From: Streptomyces sp. HUAS YS2
GTDB taxonomy: Bacteria; Actinomycetota; Actinomycetes; Streptomycetales; Streptomycetaceae
Length of the DNA stretch: 64,000 nt
Direction of reading: 5' to 3'
Assembly: GCF_033343995.1 (NCBI RefSeq)
Contig: NZ_CP137573.1
Span: forward strand, 1,178,001-1,242,000
A model generated the notes under the pieces. It was not told the DNA's origin and made no database searches. It worked only from the letters and a program-made list of their open reading frames with translations. Below, one piece after another: positions 16,181 to 24,899 of the stretch (positions within the stretch are counted from its first letter, which is position 1; each line of letters starts with the position of its first letter). The position numbers were made by a program, and so were the translations under genes.

Positions 16181-16790
16181 CCCCCTCGCCCACGGACCGA
16201 TCGGTCGTGGACGGTCCGGCGCGGACGACGGCCTGGTCTCCGCGGGGGCCGAACAGGTGCAGGATCTCCACGGTGCTCTCGTCCGCGGGGCCGAACCAAT
16301 GGGGTTCGGTGGTGTCGAACTCGGCCACTTCTCCCGGTCTCAGTGTGATGTCCTGCGCCCCGAGGACGAGACGCAGCCGACCGGCGAGCACGTAGAGCCA
16401 TTCGTAGCCCTCGTGGGTGACCAGTTCCGGCCGGCGGGGCGCAAGTACCTGTTTGAAGACCTGGACGCGGCCCGGGTATTGCGTCAACGGCACGAGGACG
16501 CTGCCGCGCTCCTTGCGCAGCGGGCGGAGGTGCACCCGGGGGTCACCGCTGGCCGGTGCCGCCACCAGTTGGTCGAGTGCGACGTGGTGCGCCCGTGCCA
16601 GCGGGATGAGCAGGTCCAGCGTCGGGCGCCGCTTCCCCGATTCCACGCGGGACAGGGTGCTCACGGACAGGCCGGTCGTGGCCGCGAGTGCCTCGAGCGT
16701 GAGTCCCCGTTCCTTGCGCAGCCTGCGCAGCCGGGGCCCGATGCCGTCGAGGATCTGCTCCAACTCCGTGTCCTTGGCTCCTGTGTTCAT
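16101..16790 (-). CDS. XRE-family regulator with cupin sensor domain
   Basis: 229 residues from ATG at 16790. HTH_XRE spans about 16-70 (RLRRLRKERGLTLEALAATTG, then LSVSTLSRVESGKRRPTLD) and is followed by a cupin_2 domain about 100-190 with HEGYEWLYVLAGRLRLVLG and VAEFDTTEPHWFG. Such proteins sense small ligands and often control an adjacent transporter or catabolic gene. Here the divergent MFS exporter is the obvious target. The C-terminal Gly/Pro/Glu-rich 30 residues are encoded opposite the end of the DMT gene. A shorter, conserved product would end before that tail, so the tail may be a recent extension. Confidence 0.9.
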   Translation of the reverse strand: MNTGAKDTELEQILDGIGPRLRRLRKERGLTLEALAATTGLSVSTLSRVESGKRRPTLDLLIPLARAHHVALDQLVAAPASGDPRVHLRPLRKERGSVLVPLTQYPGRVQVFKQVLAPRRPELVTHEGYEWLYVLAGRLRLVLGAQDITLRPGEVAEFDTTEPHWFGPADESTVEILHLFGPRGDQAVVRAGPSTTDRSVGEGVSPGRSPGPGAEPGAGAEPEPGASRR

Positions 16791-16799
16791 GGATCCAGT

Positions 16800-16816
16800 T
16801 TTGCAGTGTTCGCAAA
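16800..16816. promoter_or_regulatory. Possible XRE-cupin operator
   Basis: TTTGC, 7-nt spacer (agtgttc), GCAAA: an AT-rich inverted repeat in the 96-nt divergent region between the XRE-cupin and MFS genes, only 10 nt from the regulator start. Confidence 0.4.
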
Positions 16817-16886
16817 GTCCATGGGCCGGGGCCGTCGTCCGGTCCGATCGTTGCCGGGCAGTGTTCCCGGACGTAAGAGGTGGACC

Positions 16887-18305
16887 TTGACCACGACGAC
16901 TCACCCCGTGCAGCCCGTGCTGAGCGCGCGCAGACGCTGGACGGTACTGGCCGTCTGCTGCCTGAGCATGTTCCTGGTGGGCCTGGACACCACCATCGTC
17001 AATGTGGGTCTGCCGGCCATCGGGCGCGGCCTGGACGTCGACACGCGCGGTCTCGAATGGATCGTGGACGCCTACACCCTCGTCCTGGCCAGTCTCCTGA
17101 TCTCCTCCGGCGCCCTGGCGGACCGTTTCGGACGCCGTCGGGTGTTCCGGTGCGGGCTCGCCGTGTTCGGCGCCGCCTCGGTGCTCTGCGCGCTCGCCCC
17201 CTCGGCGGGCGTACTCGTCGCGGCCCGCGCCCTGCAGGGCGTCGGCGCCTCGATGCTCAGCCCGGTCGCGCTGGCGATCGTGGTGAACGCGATGCCCGAC
17301 CCGAAGGAACGGGCACAGGCGATCGGCATCTGGGCTTCGGTGTTCGGGCTGAGCATGGCCGCCGGTCCCGTCACGGGCGGCGCGCTGCTCGCGGGGCTCG
17401 ACTGGCGGGCGCTGTTCTGGATCAACGCGCCGGTCGTGGCGGCCGCTCTGCTGCTGAGTGCGGTGTTCGTGCCGGAGTCCCGTGCACCGCGGGCGCGGCG
17501 GCTGGACCTGCCCGGCCAGGTCCTGCTGACCGCGGTCCTCGCGGTCGTGGTCGGCGTCCTGATCGAAGGGCCGCGCATCGGCTGGACGTCGCCCGCGGCG
17601 CTGGCGGGCTGTGCGGGGGCCACCGTGGCGACGGCCGGATTCGTGTGGGTCGAGTCCCGTCGGCCCGAGCCGCTGATGGATCTGCGGCTCTTCGGCCGCC
17701 CGGTCTTCACCGGGGCGGTCTTGGGCGCCGTGGCGGTCTTCGTCGCCCTGAGCACGACGCTGCTGCTGAACACCCTCTACCTGCAGCACACCCGCGGCTG
17801 GACGCCGCTGGCCGCAGGCGTGGCGACCCTGCCCCTGGCCGTCGGAGCGACGGTCTGCGCCCCCTGGTCCGGCCGCATGACCGGCCGCACGGGACCGCGG
17901 CTTCCGCTGCTCCTCGCCGGTGGTTTCATCACGGTCGGCGGGCTCTGCATGGTTTCGCTCACCCAGCACACGAGCGTGCTCCTGCTGTTGGCCTCGTACA
18001 CGCTCATCGGTGTCGGGTTCGGCTTCGCCAACGCCCCGATCACCAACACCGCGGTCGACGGGCTTCCGCCCGCCCGTGCCGGCGTGGCCGGGGCGATCAC
18101 CTCGACCGCGCGGCAACTCGGCTCCGCCCTCGGCATCGCTGTCGCCGGCGGCCTGGTCGCGACCGCCGGGCCGACGGGACTCGCCCAGGCGTCCCGCCCG
18201 GGCTGGATCCTGGTCGCCGGCTGCGGCGTACTGGTCTTCCTCGTCGCCCACATGTCACGACCGAAGGAGGACGCCACCGACCTCGCCGCCGCACAGCCGC
18301 GGTGA
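16887..18305 (+). CDS. MFS drug exporter (DHA2/14-TM, EmrB/QacA type)
   Basis: 472 residues from TTG at 16887, which follows AAGAGG at about 7 nt; no ATG or GTG in frame fits better. It shows about 14 hydrophobic helices, motif C-like LDTTIVNVGLPAIGRGL (about 33-49), motif A LADRFGRRRVF after the second helix, and MAAGPVTGGALLAGLDWRALFWINAP, all typical of DHA2 proton-antiport multidrug exporters in the inner membrane. It is divergent from an XRE-cupin regulator and convergent with a LysR gene 12 nt away. Export substrate unknown. Confidence 0.9.
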   Translation: MTTTTHPVQPVLSARRRWTVLAVCCLSMFLVGLDTTIVNVGLPAIGRGLDVDTRGLEWIVDAYTLVLASLLISSGALADRFGRRRVFRCGLAVFGAASVLCALAPSAGVLVAARALQGVGASMLSPVALAIVVNAMPDPKERAQAIGIWASVFGLSMAAGPVTGGALLAGLDWRALFWINAPVVAAALLLSAVFVPESRAPRARRLDLPGQVLLTAVLAVVVGVLIEGPRIGWTSPAALAGCAGATVATAGFVWVESRRPEPLMDLRLFGRPVFTGAVLGAVAVFVALSTTLLLNTLYLQHTRGWTPLAAGVATLPLAVGATVCAPWSGRMTGRTGPRLPLLLAGGFITVGGLCMVSLTQHTSVLLLLASYTLIGVGFGFANAPITNTAVDGLPPARAGVAGAITSTARQLGSALGIAVAGGLVATAGPTGLAQASRPGWILVAGCGVLVFLVAHMSRPKEDATDLAAAQPR

Positions 18306-18317
18306 GCGGGGGGCCGC

Positions 18318-19274
18318 TCACGCACTCCCACCCCCGTCCGCACTCCCACCCCCGTTCGCGGGCGGTTCGGGGAGCCAGTCGCGGGTCGGGTCGTACTCCA
18401 GCCATCTGCTCCGGCCCGCCTGCTCCGCACAGGCGGCGGTGAGGCGGGACAGGCCCGGGTTTTCGTTGCCCGTGCGCCACACCAGTGACCAGGCGTAGAG
18501 CGGCGTGGGGTCGACCAGGGGGACGGAGCGGAGCCCGGGGACATCCGGCAGGGGCACGTCGGCGGGCACCAGGGAGAAGCGTCGCGGGTCCGCCGCGACC
18601 TCGCCGAGGAAGTGGGCCAGGCCGAGGTTGACGCTCGTCGCCGTGACCCGGACGGCGAACCGCTCGGCGAACCGCCGGAGGAAGTCGAGCCGGTCCAGCG
18701 CTCCGGGCGCCCACAGCACGCCGGCGCTCAACTGGTCGGGCCGCAGCACCGGTTCGGCGGCCAGCGGATGGCCGGCGCCGAGGACGGCGTCCACCGGCTC
18801 CAGGCGGACGACGCGGTGGGTGAGCCCGGCGTGCAGCGGCGGATGCACCCGGCCGAAGGCCGCGTCGATGTCGCCGTTCAGCAGCGCCGCCGTCACCGAC
18901 GGCAGATCGCGCCCGTGACCCGGCGCCATCGGCCCGGCCCGCCCGGCGACCCCGGCCAGCGTCCGCATCGGCGCGTAAAGGTGCCCCCATACGTCGACGC
19001 GCAGCGGACGGTCCTCCCCCGTCGCCGCCACGACGGCGGCCTCGCCCGCGGTCAGGGCCCGCCGGGCCGGCGGCAGGAAGCGCTGTCCGGCGTCGGTGAG
19101 GCGGACGCCGGTGCCGCCGCGCTGGAACAGCCGCGTGCCGAGCAGGAGTTCCAGCCGCGCGATCCTCTTCGACAGCGCCTGCTGGGAGATGGCGAGCGAC
19201 TCCGCCGCCCGTCCGAAGTGCAGTTCCTCGGCGGCGCGTACGAAGGCACGTACCTGCGCCAGGTCGAGATCCAT
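18318..19274 (-). CDS. LysR-family transcriptional regulator
   Basis: 318 residues from ATG at 19274 (an ATG 12 nt upstream is possible). The N-terminal winged helix is clear: LAQVRAFVRAAEELHFGRAA then SLAISQQALSKRIARLE and LLGTRLFQRGG. The remainder is the periplasmic-binding-like effector domain (ADPRRFSLVPADVPLPDVPG). Divergent from the hydrolase/SDR pair starting at 19364, its likely target, with a palindrome in between. The tail GGGSADGGGSA is a small repeat. Confidence 0.92.
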   Translation of the reverse strand: MDLDLAQVRAFVRAAEELHFGRAAESLAISQQALSKRIARLELLLGTRLFQRGGTGVRLTDAGQRFLPPARRALTAGEAAVVAATGEDRPLRVDVWGHLYAPMRTLAGVAGRAGPMAPGHGRDLPSVTAALLNGDIDAAFGRVHPPLHAGLTHRVVRLEPVDAVLGAGHPLAAEPVLRPDQLSAGVLWAPGALDRLDFLRRFAERFAVRVTATSVNLGLAHFLGEVAADPRRFSLVPADVPLPDVPGLRSVPLVDPTPLYAWSLVWRTGNENPGLSRLTAACAEQAGRSRWLEYDPTRDWLPEPPANGGGSADGGGSA

Positions 19275-19290
19275 GGCTCCCACCATAGGT

Positions 19291-19307
19291 GACAACCGAA
19301 AGTTGTC
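19291..19307. promoter_or_regulatory. Possible LysR binding site
   Basis: GACAAC, 5-nt spacer (cgaaa), GTTGTC: a perfect inverted repeat in the 89-nt space between the divergent LysR and hydrolase genes, 16 nt from the LysR start. LysR sites usually have a T-N11-A dyad, which this dyad approximates. Confidence 0.5.
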
Positions 19308-19363
19308 GATCTCGCTCGTCCGTTGTTGGATCAAGAGAACGCCTCGGGGGTTGCATTCTCCGC

Positions 19364-20380
19364 ATGCGAAGACTGATGGAAGTCGCCGACTTCGCCGCAG
19401 CGCAGTGGACCCGCGCCACCGGCGCGGGCGTCGACCCCCACGAGTACCGGCGCGTCACCGACGGGCTCGTCTCCGTCGCCGACTGGGGGCCGTCGTTCCT
19501 GCGCACCGGGCAGGCACACCTCGACCGCGCGGAGCGGGCCGGATCCGCCGCCTCCGCGGGCGGACATCTGCTGGCAGCGGCGCGGTGGTTCCACCTCGCC
19601 ACCCTCGCCCCGCACCCACAGTCCGACCGCGCCGCCGCCGAGGCAGACCGGGCCCTGGGCCGGGCGCTCGCGGCGCTGGAACCGGAGGCGCGGCGGGTGA
19701 GCGGTGACGGGTTCACCGGCTGGCTGCGCGGGCCTTCCGACGCGCCCGGCACGGTGATCGTCGTCCCCGGACTGGACTCGGCGAAGGAGGAGTTCCTCGA
19801 TCTGGCGGCCGCGCTCCTGGCGCGGGGCCTGGCCGTGTTCGCGATGGACGGCCCCGGGCAGGGCGTGCTCGCGGCCGGGTCGCACCTCCGGCCCGACTAC
19901 GAGCGGGTCGTCAGCCGGGTCGTCGACGCCCTCGGCCTCGCCCGCGTCGGGCTCGTCGGCCTCAGCCTGGGCGGCTACTTCGCAGCCCGGGCCGCGGCGC
20001 TCGAGCCGCGCGTGGCGGCGGTCGCGACCGTCAGCGGCCCGTTCCGGCTCGCGTGGGAGGAACTCCCACCGCCGGTACGGGACATCATGGCCCGCCGCAC
20101 CGGAGGAACCGAAGCGGCCCGGGCGTTCGCCGGGCATGTGGACCTGGCCGCACTGGCCCCGCGCATCACCGCCCCGCTGCTGGTCGTGGACGGCGGCGCC
20201 GACGTCATCCCCGGCGTGACGAACGGCGAGTCGCTGGCCCGTCCGGCGCCGGCGGGCGTCTACCTGTCCGTCCCGCACGGCGACCATCTGCTCGGCAATG
20301 CACGGCCCGACTGGCTGCCCCTGCTCGCCGACCACCTCGCCGGCCATCTCACCCACCCCCTGACAGGAGCAGAGGCATGA
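19364..20380 (+). CDS. Alpha/beta hydrolase (FrsA/dihydropseudooxynicotine-hydrolase-like)
   Basis: 338 residues from ATG at 19364. A helical N-terminal domain (about 1-120) precedes the hydrolase core: GTVIVVPGLDSAKEEF (oxyanion region), FAMDGPGQG, GLVGLSLGGYFAARAA (nucleophile Ser), DGGADVIPG (acid) and VPHGDHLLG (His). This helix-cap-plus-core layout fits hydrolases cleaving C-C bonds in diketones or esters, as in 2,6-dihydroxypseudooxynicotine hydrolase. It is coupled to the SDR gene by ATGA overlap and probably controlled by the divergent LysR protein. Substrate unknown. Confidence 0.85.
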   Translation: MRRLMEVADFAAAQWTRATGAGVDPHEYRRVTDGLVSVADWGPSFLRTGQAHLDRAERAGSAASAGGHLLAAARWFHLATLAPHPQSDRAAAEADRALGRALAALEPEARRVSGDGFTGWLRGPSDAPGTVIVVPGLDSAKEEFLDLAAALLARGLAVFAMDGPGQGVLAAGSHLRPDYERVVSRVVDALGLARVGLVGLSLGGYFAARAAALEPRVAAVATVSGPFRLAWEELPPPVRDIMARRTGGTEAARAFAGHVDLAALAPRITAPLLVVDGGADVIPGVTNGESLARPAPAGVYLSVPHGDHLLGNARPDWLPLLADHLAGHLTHPLTGAEA

Positions 20381-21123
20381 ACCGCTTCGCCGGCAAGGCC
20401 GTCCTCATCACCGGCGGCACCAGTGGCATGGGTCTGGCGACCGCGCACCGTCTGATCGCCGAGGGCGCCCGCGTCGTCGTCACCGGCCGCAGCGCCGCGC
20501 GAGTGGACGCCGCCGTCCGGCAGCTCGGCCCCGAGGCGTCGGGCGTCGTCGCCGACGTCGCCGACCTCGGCGCGGTGGACGCGCTGATGGAGACGGTCCG
20601 CACCCGTCACGGCCGGCTGGACAGCCTCTTCGCGAACGCGGGCAGCGGCACGTTCCTGCCGTTCGAGGACATCACCGAGGCGGACTTCGACCACGGTGTC
20701 GACGTCAACTTCAAGGGGGTGTTCTTCACCGTCCAGAAGGCGCTCCCGCTCCTGGTCGACGGCGGCTCCGTCGTCGTCAACGCGTCCTGGACCCTGCACC
20801 GGGGCAACAGTGTCCTGTCGCTGTACTCGGCGTCCAAGGCGGCCGCGCACAACCTCGCCCGGACGCTCGCCGCGTCGCTCGCCCCGCGCGGCATCCGCGT
20901 CAACTCCGTCAGCCCGGGGTACATCGACACCCCGATGTACCCGTTCGACGCGCTGGGCCCGGCGGAGGCACGGGAGTTGACCGGCCGGGTCGTCGCGGCC
21001 CGCTTCGGGCGGCCCGAGGAGGTCGCGGCGGCGGTGGCGTTCCTCGCCTCGGACGACGCGTCGTACGTCAACGGACAGGACCTCGTCGTCGACGGCGGCC
21101 TGATCGGCGCCGTTCCGGCCTGA
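20377..21123 (+). CDS. Short-chain dehydrogenase/reductase
   Basis: 248 residues, classical SDR. TGGTSGMG (about 12-19) binds the cofactor; NAG (about 88-90), VVVNASW (Ser replaced by Trp in the usual N-x-S region) and YSASK (about 149-153) follow; PGYIDTPMY and GQDLVVDGG close the domain. A basic residue (TGRSAARV) after the second strand suggests NADP. It probably oxidises or reduces the alcohol/ketone partner of the substrate of the hydrolase encoded immediately upstream. Confidence 0.92.
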   Translation: MNRFAGKAVLITGGTSGMGLATAHRLIAEGARVVVTGRSAARVDAAVRQLGPEASGVVADVADLGAVDALMETVRTRHGRLDSLFANAGSGTFLPFEDITEADFDHGVDVNFKGVFFTVQKALPLLVDGGSVVVNASWTLHRGNSVLSLYSASKAAAHNLARTLAASLAPRGIRVNSVSPGYIDTPMYPFDALGPAEARELTGRVVAARFGRPEEVAAAVAFLASDDASYVNGQDLVVDGGLIGAVPA

Positions 21124-21239
21124 CGAGCGCGCCCGGACCTGGCCTCTTGCCGCCGCACCTGGTGGATAGGCCCTCTATCCTTGGTGCGCGAGGGCAGACC
21201 GCTCGGTGGCCCTTCGGCCCCCGGAACGGAGAATCGTCC

Positions 21240-21935
21240 TTGCGCCTCTCGGAGTTGAGCCGCCACAGCGGTGTGTCGGTGGCGACCGTCAAGTACTACC
21301 TGCGCGAGGGGCTCCTGGCCCCCGGCACGCCCGTCACCGCCCGCCAGGCGGAGTACGACGAGCAGCACCTGCGCCGACTGCGACTGATCCGGGCCCTGCT
21401 CACGGTCGGCGGGATGACGATCAGTCAGGCGCGCGACGTGCTCGCCGTCGCGGACGACCCCGCCTTCACCCGGCACGAACAGCTCGGCATCGCCCAGTAC
21501 ATGCTCCCGCCGCAGGTCACGCCGCCCACGGAGGAGGATCCCCAGAAACCGGAGTGGGAGGCGACGCACCGCGAACTGCGCGCCCTCCTGACCGAGCTCG
21601 ACTGGCGGGTGCACGACGAGGCCCCGGCGCTCAACACCCTCACCCGGGCCGTGGTGACGCTCCGCGCGCTGGGCTACGACTTTCCGCTGGACTCGGTCCG
21701 GCGGTACGCGGAGGCCGTGCACCCGATGGCGGAGGTGGAGGCCGGCCTGATCGAGGACGAGTACCCGGTCCTGGAGGAGGCGATCGAGGCGATGGTGGCG
21801 TACACGATGCTCAACGAGCCGATCCTGCTCGCCCTTCGGAGACTCGCGCACGAGGACGTCACGGCGCGCCGGTACGGCCGGGGGCCCGTGCGGGAGAAGG
21901 GCACGGACGACGGAGAACCACTTTCGTCATCTTGA
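21240..21935 (+). CDS. MerR-family transcriptional regulator
   Basis: 231 residues from TTG at 21240, chosen because GGAG lies 8 nt upstream and the domain starts there (LRLSELSRHSGVSVATVKYY, MerR winged helix, about 1-70, with REGLLAPG and MTISQARDVL). The ORF is open upstream to 21147, but that part lacks a ribosome site and homologous sequence. The C-terminal 150 residues form an effector/helical domain, not a metal-binding one (no Cys). The stop codon lies inside a palindrome, and the SPFH/NAD-kinase-fold genes follow directly, so it may control them. Confidence 0.85.
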   Translation: MRLSELSRHSGVSVATVKYYLREGLLAPGTPVTARQAEYDEQHLRRLRLIRALLTVGGMTISQARDVLAVADDPAFTRHEQLGIAQYMLPPQVTPPTEEDPQKPEWEATHRELRALLTELDWRVHDEAPALNTLTRAVVTLRALGYDFPLDSVRRYAEAVHPMAEVEAGLIEDEYPVLEEAIEAMVAYTMLNEPILLALRRLAHEDVTARRYGRGPVREKGTDDGEPLSSS

Positions 21936-21980
21936 CGAAAAGACCGCGACTCTCATATCGTCATGTCGACGACAAGACGA
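21922..21980. promoter_or_regulatory. Tandem palindromes upstream of the SPFH operon
   Basis: Two dyads: TTTCGTCA-tct-TGACGAAA (21922-21940, perfect 8-bp arms, overlapping the MerR stop) and a 23-nt imperfect palindrome beginning TCGTCATGTCG (21958-21980, three mismatched positions). Both use the CGTCA/TGACG half-site. A CGAGTCA direct repeat follows. These are likely operators for the MerR protein or another regulator controlling the SPFH gene at 22019. Confidence 0.6.
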
Positions 21981-22018
21981 CGGACGAGTCACGAGTCACG
22001 AGTCTCCAGGGGGACCCC

Positions 22019-23053
22019 ATGGCCGACATCACCCGGCGCGCCGGCTGGCGCCACCTGCGCTCCGCGCCCACCGCCCACATCCGGCACCACAAGCGCGGGC
22101 GGCTCGTGCACGACGGGCCCGGGCTGAGCTTCTGGTACCGGTCGCTGTCCGCCGCGCTCTCCGAAGTGCCGGTGAACGACCGGGAGCTGACGATGGCGTT
22201 CCACGCCCGTACGGCCGACTTCCAGGACGTCAGCGTGCAGTCGACCGTGACGTACCGGATCAGCGAGCCGGAGGCGGCGGCCACCCGGATCGACTTCTCG
22301 ATCGACCCGGACACCGGCGCGTGGCGCGGCGCGCCGCTGGAACAGATCTCCACGCTGCTCACCGAGACCGCCCAGCAGCACGCGCTCGACGTGCTCGCCC
22401 GGACTCCGCTCGCCGCCGCGCTGGTGGACGGCGTTGCGGCGGTACGGGACCGGATCGCGGCCGGTCTGGCCGACGAGCCGCGGCTGCCGGCCACCGGGAT
22501 CGAGGTCGTGGCGGTGCGGGTGGTGGCGATCCGCCCGGAGCCCGAGGTGGAGCGGGCGCTGCGGACGCCGGCCAGGGAGCAGATCCAGCAGGAGGCGGAC
22601 CGGGCGACCTACGAGCGGCGCGCGGTGGCCGTCGAACGGGAACGGACCATCGCCGAGAACGAGTTGGCGAGCAAGATCGAGCTGGCCCGGCAGGAGGAGC
22701 GGCTGGTCGACCAGCGGGGCACGAACGCCCGCCGGGAGGCCGAGGAGAGCGCGGCGGCGGACGCGGTACGGGCCGAGGCGGAGGCGACGCGGAAGGTGCG
22801 GCTGGCCCGGGCCGAGGCCGAGGCGGCGCGCGAGGTCGGCGAGGCGCGGGCGCAGGCGCAGGCGGCCTGGCTGCGGGTGCACGGCGAGGTGGAGGCGGCG
22901 ACGCTGCACGCGCTGGCGGCGACGCGGGCGGCCGAGAACCTGCCGCGGATCAACAGCGTGACGCTGTCGCCGGACGTGCTGACCGGGCTGCTGTCGAAGC
23001 TCGGCGGCGGAACGAGCAGCGGTACGGACGACGCCGACGGAGGCCGGGCGTGA
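22019..23053 (+). CDS. SPFH/band-7 domain protein
   Basis: 344 residues from ATG at 22019 with AGGGGG upstream. Unlike flotillins there is no N-terminal transmembrane helix. The SPFH core covers about 30-190 (TADFQDVSVQSTVTYRISEPE; GIEVVAVRVVAIRPEPEVERAL). A long charged coiled coil (about 190-310) rich in Glu, Arg and Ala follows (RATYERRAVAVERERTIAENE, split beyond this point). Such proteins oligomerise and scaffold membrane domains or quality-control complexes. The stop overlaps the start of an NAD-kinase-fold gene (GTGA), a pairing that suggests a joint function. Confidence 0.85.
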   Translation: MADITRRAGWRHLRSAPTAHIRHHKRGRLVHDGPGLSFWYRSLSAALSEVPVNDRELTMAFHARTADFQDVSVQSTVTYRISEPEAAATRIDFSIDPDTGAWRGAPLEQISTLLTETAQQHALDVLARTPLAAALVDGVAAVRDRIAAGLADEPRLPATGIEVVAVRVVAIRPEPEVERALRTPAREQIQQEADRATYERRAVAVERERTIAENELASKIELARQEERLVDQRGTNARREAEESAAADAVRAEAEATRKVRLARAEAEAAREVGEARAQAQAAWLRVHGEVEAATLHALAATRAAENLPRINSVTLSPDVLTGLLSKLGGGTSSGTDDADGGRA

Positions 23054-23949
23054 GCCTCGCACCCCGGGCGGTGATCGTCCACCGGACCACCGAGTACGAG
23101 GAGTTGCTCGCCCGGCACGGCACGCACGGCCAGGCGGCGTTCTTCCTGTCCAGCCGGGGCCGCGGCATCGACGAGGTGCGGGAGCGGCACGAGCGGACCC
23201 GGCGGGCGCTCGCGGAGGTGACGGCGGCCGTGCCGTTGCAGTGGCGGCAGAGCCGGGTCGAGCGGGCGGATCTGGACAGGTTCCTGTTCGGCCCGGAGGA
23301 CGTGGTGGTCGTGGTCGGCCAGGACGGGCTGGTGGCCAACGCCACCAAGTACCTGGCCGGCCAGCCCGTGATCGGGATCGACACGGATCCGGGGCGGAAC
23401 CCGGGCGTGCTCGTACGGCACCGGGCGCGGGACGCGACGCGGCTGCTGCCGGCGGCGACGGCGGGGCGGGCCGCGGTGGACGAGCTGACGATGGTCGAGG
23501 CGGTGACGGACGACGCGCAGCGGCTGGTCGCGCTCAACGAGATCTACCTGGGGCCGCCGGGACACCAGACCGCCCGCTACCGACTGGGGCCGGACGACGG
23601 GCGGACGGCGCCGGAGGCGCAGGCGTCGTCCGGGGTGCTGGTGGGGACGGGGACCGGGGCGACGGGCTGGCTGCGGTCGCTGTGGCAGCAGAGCGCCAGC
23701 ACGCTCACCCTTCCGGGGCCGGTGGACCCGCGGCTGGTCTGGTTCGTGCGCGAGGCCTGGCCGTCGCCGGCGACCGGGACGTCGCGGGTGGCGGGGCTGC
23801 TGGGCAGGGCCGACGGGCTGCGGCTGACGGTGGAGTCGGACCGGCTGGTGGCGTTCGGCGACGGGATGGAGGCGGACGCGCTGGAACTGACGTGGGGTCA
23901 GTCGGTGCGGGTGGGGGTGGCCGGAACCGCTCTGCGGCTGCTCGACTGA
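23050..23949 (+). CDS. NAD-kinase/diacylglycerol-kinase-fold protein, divergent
   Basis: 299 residues. The segment EDVVVVVGQDGLVANATKYL (about 79-98) with PVIGIDTDPGRNPGVL corresponds to the G-G-D-G region of NAD kinases, but the second Gly is Gln (GQDG). LNEIYLG (about 164-170) matches the conserved N-E/D motif. SGVLVGTGTGATGW (about 196-209) resembles the T-G-S-T-x-Y phosphate loop. The N-terminus ends around LSSRGRGIDEVRERHERT. It is therefore probably a nucleotide- or sphingoid/lipid-phosphorylating enzyme, or a sensor that lost activity. Translationally coupled to the SPFH gene. Substrate cannot be read from the sequence. Confidence 0.7.
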   Translation: MSLAPRAVIVHRTTEYEELLARHGTHGQAAFFLSSRGRGIDEVRERHERTRRALAEVTAAVPLQWRQSRVERADLDRFLFGPEDVVVVVGQDGLVANATKYLAGQPVIGIDTDPGRNPGVLVRHRARDATRLLPAATAGRAAVDELTMVEAVTDDAQRLVALNEIYLGPPGHQTARYRLGPDDGRTAPEAQASSGVLVGTGTGATGWLRSLWQQSASTLTLPGPVDPRLVWFVREAWPSPATGTSRVAGLLGRADGLRLTVESDRLVAFGDGMEADALELTWGQSVRVGVAGTALRLLD

Positions 23950-24035
23950 AGGTCGCGATTCGCTAGGATCCGGGACACATCCGACCGTACCGGCGCGGCT
24001 CGCGCGCCGCGTTCCCTCGCGCCCGGAGGTTCTCG

Positions 24036-24899
24036 ATGACGCCGTCGTCCCCCGCACTGGAGGTCACCCGCGCGAGCCTGGCGGACTGGGGGATCGTACG
24101 GGAGTGGGCGGCGGCCGAGGGGTGGAACCCGGGCCTGGAGGACGCGCCGTCGTTCTTCGCGCAGGACCCGTGGGGGTTCTTCCTGGGGCGGCTCGACGGG
24201 GAGCCGGTCTCCGCGATCTCGGTGGTCAACTACAGCGACGCGTACGCGTTCCTGGGCTTCTACCTGGTCCGTCCCGACATGCGGGGGCGCGGCCACGGAC
24301 TGACCACCTGGCAGGCCGCGCTCGCGCACGCGGGGGACCGTACGGTCGGCCTGGACGGGGTGCCGGACCAGCAGGACAACTACCGCCGCTCCGGGTTCGC
24401 CCCGGCGCACCGCACGGCCCGCTGGATCGGCGCGGTGCCAGCGCCGCAGGCGCCCGCCCCGGACGTCGTCCCCGCGGCCGCGCTCGGCCCCGCGGCGCTG
24501 CGTGCCTACGACAGCGCGTGCTACCCCGCCGAGCGGCCGCGTTTCCTGGACCACTGGCTCGGCAACCCCGGCCACCGGGCCCTGGCCCGCGTCGTGGACG
24601 GCCGTCCCACGGGGTACGGCGTGGTCCGCCCGGCCCAGGAAGAGGCCCGCATCGGGCCGCTGTTCGCGGACACCCCGGAGGACGCCGCCGTGCTGCTCGA
24701 CGCCCTCGCCGCCGAGGCCGCCGCGATGGGCGCCCCGCGTGTCGCGATCGACGTCCCGGAGTCCAACGGGCCCGCGACCGCCCTGGCCGCCTCCCGCGGG
24801 CTCAGCCCGAGCTTCGAGACCGCCCGGATGTACACGGGCCCCGTACGTCCCTTCGCCCACGCCCGCGTCTACGGCATCACCACCCTCGAACTGGGCTGA
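24036..24899 (+). CDS. GNAT N-acetyltransferase with DUF1248-like C-terminal domain
   Basis: 287 residues from ATG at 24036. GNAT motif A is FYLVRPDMRGRGHGLTTWQAAL (split: RPDMRGRGHG binds CoA, about 84-93), preceded by DGEPVSAISVVNY. The C-terminal half (PAERPRFLDHW; GYGVVRPAQEEARIGPLFAD; VPESNGPATALAASRGL) matches the tandem acetyltransferase_18 domain that usually accompanies this GNAT type. Cytosolic. Target amine unknown. It seems monocistronic, with a small hairpin 45 nt after the stop. Confidence 0.88.
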   Translation: MTPSSPALEVTRASLADWGIVREWAAAEGWNPGLEDAPSFFAQDPWGFFLGRLDGEPVSAISVVNYSDAYAFLGFYLVRPDMRGRGHGLTTWQAALAHAGDRTVGLDGVPDQQDNYRRSGFAPAHRTARWIGAVPAPQAPAPDVVPAAALGPAALRAYDSACYPAERPRFLDHWLGNPGHRALARVVDGRPTGYGVVRPAQEEARIGPLFADTPEDAAVLLDALAAEAAAMGAPRVAIDVPESNGPATALAASRGLSPSFETARMYTGPVRPFAHARVYGITTLELG

